From Alphaproteobacteria bacterium (lineage in GTDB: Bacteria > Pseudomonadota > Alphaproteobacteria > Micropepsales > Micropepsaceae), in the NCBI GenBank assembly GCA_015654715.1, contig JAATGK010000499.1, positions 1 through 8,160 of the forward strand: a stretch of 8,160 nt of DNA, in the 5' to 3' direction. How positions within the stretch are numbered: position 1 is the stretch's first letter; every line of letters starts with the position of its first letter. Of this stretch, positions 4,291 to 8,160 are shown one piece after another. The translations under genes were made by a program, and so were the position numbers. The notes beneath the pieces are model-generated. The model was not told where the DNA came from and did no database searches. It saw only the letters and a list, made by a program, of their open reading frames with translations.

Positions 4291-5283
4291 TTACTGCGGT
4301 CCGGCATTTTCGAACACGACCAGATGGATGTCGCGTTTGGGGGCGAAGGCGTCCTTGCGGAACTCGAAGGTGGTGGCGCCGGTCTTCTTCAGCTCGCAGT
4401 CCCAGCACAGGCTGAGGATGTTGTCGGCCTTCAGTTTGTCGAGGGTGAGGTGGAAGCGGCCGATCGGCCCCTGCCAATTGGCGGCGGTGGCAAGGATGTA
4501 GCCGGTCTCATACGTGTTCATCAGCCTTGTGCCTTCGGACGGATTCACCGCGCCGCCGGTGCGCGCCGCCAGACTCGCCCAAGTGCGCGCGTCGATGCAA
4601 TAATCGATATCGCCGAACAGGTTCTTCTCGGCGCGCTGGTGATAAGTTGTGGTGAAGAACGACTGGCCGGTCACCGGCCGGTAGGAATGCTCAATCACCA
4701 CCGTCTTCTTGGCCGGGAATTTTTGGTTCCAATAGAACTTCGTCTTCACGGTCCAGCGCGGATAGAACGCGTCATCGTCGCCTTCGGCGAGACCGGCGGC
4801 GATCATCGCCGTCTTCTTGTTCTTCGCCAGGTGCTCAAGCTTCTCATAGCCGCCGTCCGTCACCGGATTGAGCGGGGCGCCGAAGCCAAGAAGCTGGGCA
4901 GTGACGTCCTTGCTTTTGAGGAAGGCGCGCTGCTCGACCGTTACGGCCACCGGCTTGCCGTCGATTACCACCTTGAAGCCGACGAAGTTCTTGGCATCGT
5001 CGGTCACCGTGCCGATGCCGCTTTCGGCGAATTCGCCGGTGGCGATGTCGGGCAACGGGAAGGCGACGATGGTCTCGACATCCTTCGCCGTCGGGTTCTC
5101 GAAGGCAAAGCGGACGCGCACCGCAGTGGGGCTGACGTAAAGGTCTTCCGCCGCCATGCGCACCGGTGTCGACTTGGTGAAGACGAGGCCGCCCGCACTC
5201 AGCATAGCCGAGCTGTCATCGGCCAGCGCCGCCGGCACGCCGATCGCGGCGGCAGCGGCCAGTGCCATGGTAATGGAACGCAT
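4291..5283 (-). CDS. DUF4424 family secreted protein
   Basis: The product is 330 aa. The signal peptide is MRSITMALAAAAAIGVPAALA, with cleavage expected before D22. The mature protein matches DUF4424: SSAMLSAGGLVFTKSTPVRM (about 24-43) and EDLYVSPTAVRVRFAFEN (46-63), then IVAFPLPD, then the middle EHSYRPVTGQS segment and the C-terminal FEFRKDAFAPKRDIHLVVFE. It also has a CWDC motif near the C-terminus. DUF4424 proteins are periplasmic, of about this length, with no known function. The start is ATG 5283, with GGGGGG 7 nt upstream; a longer open frame to 5403 runs across the terminator of the upstream gene and is rejected. It is separated from the MerR gene by that terminator and probably has its own promoter in the ~75 bp between. 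Confidence 0.83.
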   Translation of the reverse strand: MRSITMALAAAAAIGVPAALADDSSAMLSAGGLVFTKSTPVRMAAEDLYVSPTAVRVRFAFENPTAKDVETIVAFPLPDIATGEFAESGIGTVTDDAKNFVGFKVVIDGKPVAVTVEQRAFLKSKDVTAQLLGFGAPLNPVTDGGYEKLEHLAKNKKTAMIAAGLAEGDDDAFYPRWTVKTKFYWNQKFPAKKTVVIEHSYRPVTGQSFFTTTYHQRAEKNLFGDIDYCIDARTWASLAARTGGAVNPSEGTRLMNTYETGYILATAANWQGPIGRFHLTLDKLKADNILSLCWDCELKKTGATTFEFRKDAFAPKRDIHLVVFENAGPQ

Positions 5284-5358
5284 GCAAAAGCCCCCCGCCC
5301 CTGGGGAAGAGTTTAGTCCTGCAGTGGCGGCGGGAAGAAGGCCTGCGTGTAAAAAGGC

Positions 5359-5395
5359 AAAAAAAATCCGGACCGGCCAACAGCACCGGCCCGGA
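5359..5395 (-). terminator. Intrinsic terminator of the MerR gene
   Basis: On the minus strand, a stem pairs 5395-5391 with 5367-5371 and, after one mismatch, 5389-5386 with 5373-5376 over a 9-nt loop. It is followed at once by eight T (plus-strand A-run 5359-5366). This is a textbook rho-independent terminator. It lies 20 nt after the MerR stop codon and before the DUF4424 gene, so the two genes are largely separate transcription units. Confidence 0.88.
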
Positions 5396-5414
5396 TCGAC
5401 CATTTTCCGTGTGA

Positions 5415-5837
5415 TCAGGCGGCGGCAACAGCCTCCTGCCCTGGCTCGGATCGCGCCGTCCCAGCGGCGACATCAGCCAGATGGTGATCGACCTCGACGA
5501 TCGAGCTCTTCAGTTCGCTGATCGCGACATCGATATCGAGCTTCTGCTTCTCGAAAAGAGCAATGCGCTCTTCGAATTTCTTGCGCGCGTGCTCAAGTTG
5601 ACGGGTGTTGCCTTCGGGGTTGTACATCTCGAGATATTCGCGAATCTCGGCCAGGGAAAACCCCAGCCGCCGGCCGCGAAGAATGAGCATGATCCGCGCC
5701 CGGTCCTTCACCGAATAGATGCGGGTCTGACCGCGACGCTCGGGCCCGATCAGGGCTTCATCCTCGTAGAAGCGCAAGGTTCGCGCGGTGACCGAAAATT
5801 CCTTGGTGAGCTGTCGTATCGTAAAGGTTCTGTTCAT
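5415..5837 (-). CDS. MerR family transcriptional regulator (LiuR-like)
   Basis: The product is 140 aa. Residues 4-22 (TFTIRQLTKEFSVTARTLRF) form the N-terminal HTH. YEDEALIGPERRGQTRIYS (24-42) is the wing region, then DRARIMLILRGRRLGFSLAE (45-64) and EIREYLEMYN. A long coiled coil (about 78-120) gives the dimer. There is no cysteine, so it is not a metal or redox sensor of the MerR/CueR/SoxR type. The sequence is close to the LiuR-type branch, which in proteobacteria controls branched-chain amino acid and acyl-CoA catabolism genes. Start ATG 5837 (MNRTF) has GGGAA 9 nt upstream; ATG 5858 lacks proper spacing. No catabolic genes adjoin; only a decayed acyl-CoA synthetase fragment lies upstream. 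The C-terminal ~20 residues are Ala/Glu-rich and family-variable. Confidence 0.83.
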   Translation of the reverse strand: MNRTFTIRQLTKEFSVTARTLRFYEDEALIGPERRGQTRIYSVKDRARIMLILRGRRLGFSLAEIREYLEMYNPEGNTRQLEHARKKFEERIALFEKQKLDIDVAISELKSSIVEVDHHLADVAAGTARSEPGQEAVAAA

Positions 5838-6217
5838 TTTTGGTTCCCATCGCTCCACTTTGGCGGGCCCGGATGCGTTGGGCCCTTAACGGCTCCCCTC
5901 GTTCAGTGCTCTGATATCCCATCAGCTAGGGAATTCTACGTATCCCGCAGCGGTAGCGTCAAGACTATTCCTTACTGCGCAGGTATCATTTTATTTGAAC
6001 AATAATCGGGCATTTCTGAATGTAATCTGTGTCGCATAGTAGGATATTAAGCAAAGTTTAGAACTGATCTATTAAGCATTTCGGGCACTTACGGACATTC
6101 AAATGCCCCCTAATCTCATTTAGAGGGACTAGGATACAGACGGGCAGATGCCGTAGCGCTTGCTCGCCGCCGGACGAATTCTTTGTCATGTGGCTCAAAA
6201 TCACGACCGGCGTGCGG
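5838..6217. other. 380-nt AT-rich intergenic region upstream of the MerR gene
   Basis: Apart from the MerR promoter and the GGGCCC pair, no gene is seen. It is noticeably AT-rich from about 5975 to 6120, with no ORF showing domain similarity. TTAA-N7-TTAG at 6047-6061 resembles a CtrA site by seven of eight bases but has no obvious target gene. The part just before 6218 is likely the eroded upstream portion of the acyl-CoA synthetase remnant. Confidence 0.5.
5933..5962 (-). promoter_or_regulatory. Sigma70-type promoter of the MerR gene, with dyad between -35 and -10
   Basis: On the minus strand TTGACG (5962-5957) and TAGAAT (5938-5933) are separated by 18 bp. This gives a leader of about 90 nt before ATG 5837. 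CTAC (5936-5939) and GTAG (5953-5956) form a small inverted repeat across the spacer. MerR-family regulators typically bind dyads in long (19-bp) spacers, so autoregulation is plausible but inferred. The leader also contains GGGCCC at 5865-5870 and 5880-5885, which could form a 6-bp stem. Confidence 0.6.
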
Positions 6218-6466
6218 CCTCCGGCGCGGGCGGCGGGGGGCGTCCTGCCTTCCAAATGGGACGAACGGCCGCTGCCGGCGGCAGCCCGCAAGCCGGGTCA
6301 AGCCTTGGACAAACAGGGTATACTTGCAGCTCTTATGAGGAAGATTGCCAAGTGGTGGCTGCCGGACGCTTTGGTGTTTTTAGATGCAATCCCGCATTCC
6401 GCAGCGGGAAAGGTCCAGAAACTGGTACGGCGCCAGCGTGCTACGGGCGATCGCCTTTCCAAGTGA
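6218..6466 (+). pseudogene. C-terminal remnant of an AMP-dependent acyl-CoA synthetase
   Basis: The frame reads KWDERPLPAAARKPGQ, then KQGILAALMRKIAKWWLPDA, then LVFLDAIPHSAAGKVQKLVR, ending at TGA 6464-6466. This corresponds to the AMP-binding C-terminal domain of fatty-acyl/medium-chain CoA ligases (usual pattern 'HPKWDERPL...GKIAKWWLPDDVVFVDxIPHTxTGKxxK'). The invariant Lys of the GK motif is kept (codon at 6410). Everything N-terminal is missing, including the ATP-binding P-loop and the A-domain core. The part just upstream (PPARAAGG) aligns only loosely to 'PAVAEAAVIGV'. The nearest ATG (6188) starts in unrelated sequence. It is a decayed gene fragment, not a working enzyme. Confidence 0.75.
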
Positions 6467-6521
6467 CGAACGTCCTGTTGCGGCGGACCCGGCCGATGGC
6501 CGCGCCCGGGCGGAGGCTGAC

Positions 6522-7307
6522 ATGAGCCGCCAGCCGCTGCTCGCCAAGATTTCGTTCGCCACCTTCGTCGCCGGGGCCCTGATCGCGGTCACCGCGTGCG
6601 CCGGGACGCGGCTTGGGGCCTGGAGCCTCGACGTTGGCCTCAAGCTCTTGGTTCCGGGCCTTGCCGTCGGCTTTGCCGGGCTCACGTTCGGGGCGGCTTG
6701 GATCTGGCGCGCGCTGGCCTTGAACAACTCGATGGGCTGGCGGCTCGGCGCCATCGGCTTGATCGGATCGGTGATCCTGATCGGCATTCCCGCCAATTAC
6801 GTCTGGCACGTTTACACCCTGCCGCCGATCCACGATGTCTCGACCGACATCGGCGACGCGCCGCAGTTCGTCGCCCTGCTCGCCGCGCGCCAAGGTGCGC
6901 CCAATCCGCCGAGCTATGACGGCCAGGTGGTCGTCACCTACGGCGGCGAGAAAATGACGACGGCGCTGGCACAAAAGAACACCTGGCAGGACGTCAAACC
7001 GCTGGAGCGGCTCGCCGGAACCATTCCGCAGCACGAATTCGTCGGCAAGTATTTCTGGCGGGCGCTGAATGCGGTCAACGGGCTGGGCTGGAAGGTGGTG
7101 GCCTTCGAGCTCAAGAGCGGACGCATCGAAGCGACATCGACGACGCTGTGGTTTGGTTCGGTGTCGGACATCGTCATCCGGGTGCGCCCAGCCGGTAAGA
7201 TCGGCGTGCGCGTCGACGTTCGTGCCAAAAGCCGCACCGGCGCGTCCGATGCCGGACGCAACGCCGAACTGGTGCGCGATTTCCTGGCCCGCGAAGACGG
7301 ACATTAG
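6522..7307 (+). CDS. DUF1499 domain-containing membrane protein
   Basis: The product is 261 aa. Three hydrophobic segments (about 9-28, 38-62, 73-96) are followed by a DUF1499 domain (about 103-257). That domain starts at IHDVSTDIGDAPQFVAL and ends in SVSDIVIRVRPAG, then VDVRAKSRTGASDAGRNAEL. EATSTTLWFG (203-212) is characteristic. The function is unknown; the fused TM form is common in Rhizobiales. ATG 6522 is chosen because GGAGG precedes it by 5 nt (6512-6516). The open frame extends to 6384, but that part overlaps the decayed acyl-CoA synthetase and lacks a ribosome site. The gene begins 55 nt after the pseudogene stop. Confidence 0.85.
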   Translation: MSRQPLLAKISFATFVAGALIAVTACAGTRLGAWSLDVGLKLLVPGLAVGFAGLTFGAAWIWRALALNNSMGWRLGAIGLIGSVILIGIPANYVWHVYTLPPIHDVSTDIGDAPQFVALLAARQGAPNPPSYDGQVVVTYGGEKMTTALAQKNTWQDVKPLERLAGTIPQHEFVGKYFWRALNAVNGLGWKVVAFELKSGRIEATSTTLWFGSVSDIVIRVRPAGKIGVRVDVRAKSRTGASDAGRNAELVRDFLAREDGH

Positions 7308-7411
7308 GCGGCCGAATTATTCGGTACGGCACTGCGCATCGGCAACGCGACCATTAAGCATTGGTTCACTATTTTGCTCCGGCGACGCTGGAACGCGCCT
7401 AAGCTGGAGAG

Positions 7412-8011
7412 ATGGAGGAGAACCGTCAGTCACGCGGGCCGAGCTTGCGGCCGTGGGCGCTGTGCGTCGCGGTGATGATCGGGCCGTCGCTGCTGGTATG
7501 GACGGTGCGGCTCTGTGCCTTGTTTGCCGGCTGCGCCCCCGGACCGGGTCTGTGCCACGGCGCGGCGCTGGGCGCCGGATTGCGCGACGCGCTCAATCTC
7601 GCTTGGGTTGTATCGACCAGTTCGCTGGCGCTGGTCGGGCTGTCGCTGGCGGCGACGTTGCTGGCCTTCCGCGCCTGCCGCCCGCTCACCGGCACGCTGT
7701 CGCTGCTGAGTTTGCCGATTCTGACGCCGATGTTGCCGATCCTGGCGGTGCTGTTTTCGCGTTATGACGGCTGCGCGGTCTCGGCCGACGATATCGGCAG
7801 TTGCGAACTGTGGGGCGCCTCAATGGGCATGGCCTTCCACAACGCCGCCATCGCCCGCGACACCGTTTTCGGCATCGTGCCCTATACCTTCGCCCTTACG
7901 GTAATGCTGGGCGTGCTCGGCTTCTTCTTCGCCCGGCCGAAAGCGCCGCCCGAGCCGCATCCGATGGCCAAGATGCGACACAGCCTCGGTGAAGACGACA
8001 AGTTCGAATAG
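7412..8011 (+). CDS. Four-TM membrane protein with paired loop cysteines, unknown function
   Basis: The product is 199 aa. Transmembrane helices are likely at 14-38, 62-86, 96-114 and 152-174. A short basic N-terminus and a charged, Pro-rich C-terminal tail (ARPKAPPEPHPMAKMRHSLG) are on the cytoplasmic side. Both larger loops then fall on the periplasmic side, and each carries two cysteines: C41/C48 (CAPGPGLC) and C121/C131 (CAVSADDIGSC). This suggests two disulfides or one paired site. GGAG is only 2 nt before ATG 7412, close for a ribosome site, but the frame and codon use are clean. It follows the DUF1499 gene by 104 nt and converges with the next gene. The family is not recognised. Confidence 0.75.
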   Translation: MEENRQSRGPSLRPWALCVAVMIGPSLLVWTVRLCALFAGCAPGPGLCHGAALGAGLRDALNLAWVVSTSSLALVGLSLAATLLAFRACRPLTGTLSLLSLPILTPMLPILAVLFSRYDGCAVSADDIGSCELWGASMGMAFHNAAIARDTVFGIVPYTFALTVMLGVLGFFFARPKAPPEPHPMAKMRHSLGEDDKFE

Positions 8012-8020
8012 GTGTTCGCT

Positions 8021-8160
8021 TTAGTACGGCCGTGAATCGATCGCGTGCACCAGGCCGCGGATGGTCCGGTACAGAAACCAGATCACCAGAAGACCGAGCA
8101 GCAAAAAGCCGATGCCGACGATGCAGAGGAGGCCGGCCGCGATTCCGCAGATCAGCGCAA
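8021..8160 (-). CDS. C-terminal part of a small membrane protein (DUF4870-like tail), partial
   Basis: Read from the window edge on the minus strand, 45 residues are visible: ALICGIAAGLLCIVGIGFLL, then LGLLVIWFLYRTIRGLVHAI, ending DSRPY and TAA (8023-8021). This is a long hydrophobic helix followed by a short basic tail. The pattern (WxxYRxxRGLxxxxDxRP) resembles the C-terminus of DUF4870-type small integral membrane proteins. The N-terminal part is outside the window. The stop codons of this gene and the convergent four-TM gene are only 9 nt apart, so no separate terminator fits between them. Confidence 0.62.
   Translation of the reverse strand, partial: ALICGIAAGLLCIVGIGFLLLGLLVIWFLYRTIRGLVHAIDSRPY

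Noticed and set aside
4261..5316. 351-aa plus-strand open frame
   Set aside because: It is antisense to the DUF4424 gene, which has a signal peptide and family motifs; the plus-strand product has no recognisable domain.
5481..6005. Plus-strand 174-aa open frame over the MerR gene
   Set aside because: It is antisense to a clear MerR regulator with its own promoter and terminator.
6441..7304. 287-aa minus-strand open frame
   Set aside because: It is antisense to the DUF1499 gene, low in hydrophobic structure and rich in His/Arg/Gly; a shadow.
1..8160. CRISPR arrays or insertion sequences
   Set aside because: No regularly spaced repeats of 20 or more bases and no transposase-like frame were seen on either strand.

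Overview
The window looks like a chromosomal stretch of a GC-rich alphaproteobacterium, most likely order Hyphomicrobiales (Rhizobiales; Bradyrhizobium/Xanthobacteraceae-like). The reasons are a DnaA-IV-like helix-turn-helix gene overlapping a DUF6456 gene, small Rhizobiales-type lipoprotein and membrane proteins, a DUF1499 membrane protein, a DUF4424 secreted protein, and the dispersed palindrome CCGAAAA-N11-TTTTCGG that is common in these genomes. All family names come from reading the protein sequences; no search was run.

Layout. Bases 1-117 (+) hold the C-terminus of a phosphodiester-glycosidase-like (DUF2233) protein. A small secreted protein follows (442-732, +). Four consecutive hairpins (740-849) separate it from a convergent two-gene operon on the minus strand (1924 to 853): a small DnaA-domain-IV-like DNA-binding protein, then a DUF6456 protein, overlapping by 8 nt. 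The AT-richer gap 1925-2391 carries an inverted pair of DnaA-box-like motifs. A compact two-gene cassette follows (2392-3163, +): a HicA-like 78-aa protein and a 177-aa HTH protein, 1 nt apart, under a promoter with tandem TGTTKACA motifs. It resembles a toxin-antitoxin pair and is the best candidate here for a poorly described system.

From 3300 come a lipoprotein, a dispersed palindromic repeat and a one-pass membrane protein. Next is a 36-codon small ORF (4106-4216) behind a TATAAT box and a cluster of DnaA-box-like 9-mers. On the minus strand, a DUF4424 secreted protein (5283-4291) lies downstream of a LiuR-like MerR regulator (5837-5415); a strong intrinsic terminator separates them. The regulator has a good sigma70-type promoter. 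About 380 bp upstream of it, on the other strand, lies a decayed C-terminal fragment of an acyl-CoA synthetase (6218-6466), so the regulator may be an orphan of a lost acyl-CoA catabolic locus.

The right end holds a DUF1499 membrane protein (6522-7307, +), a four-TM membrane protein with paired cysteines (7412-8011, +) and the 3' end of a convergent small membrane protein (8021-8160, -). Most genes are housekeeping-like or of unknown function and do not form one pathway. The accessory-looking parts are the 2392-3163 cassette and the decayed 5.8-6.5 kb region.
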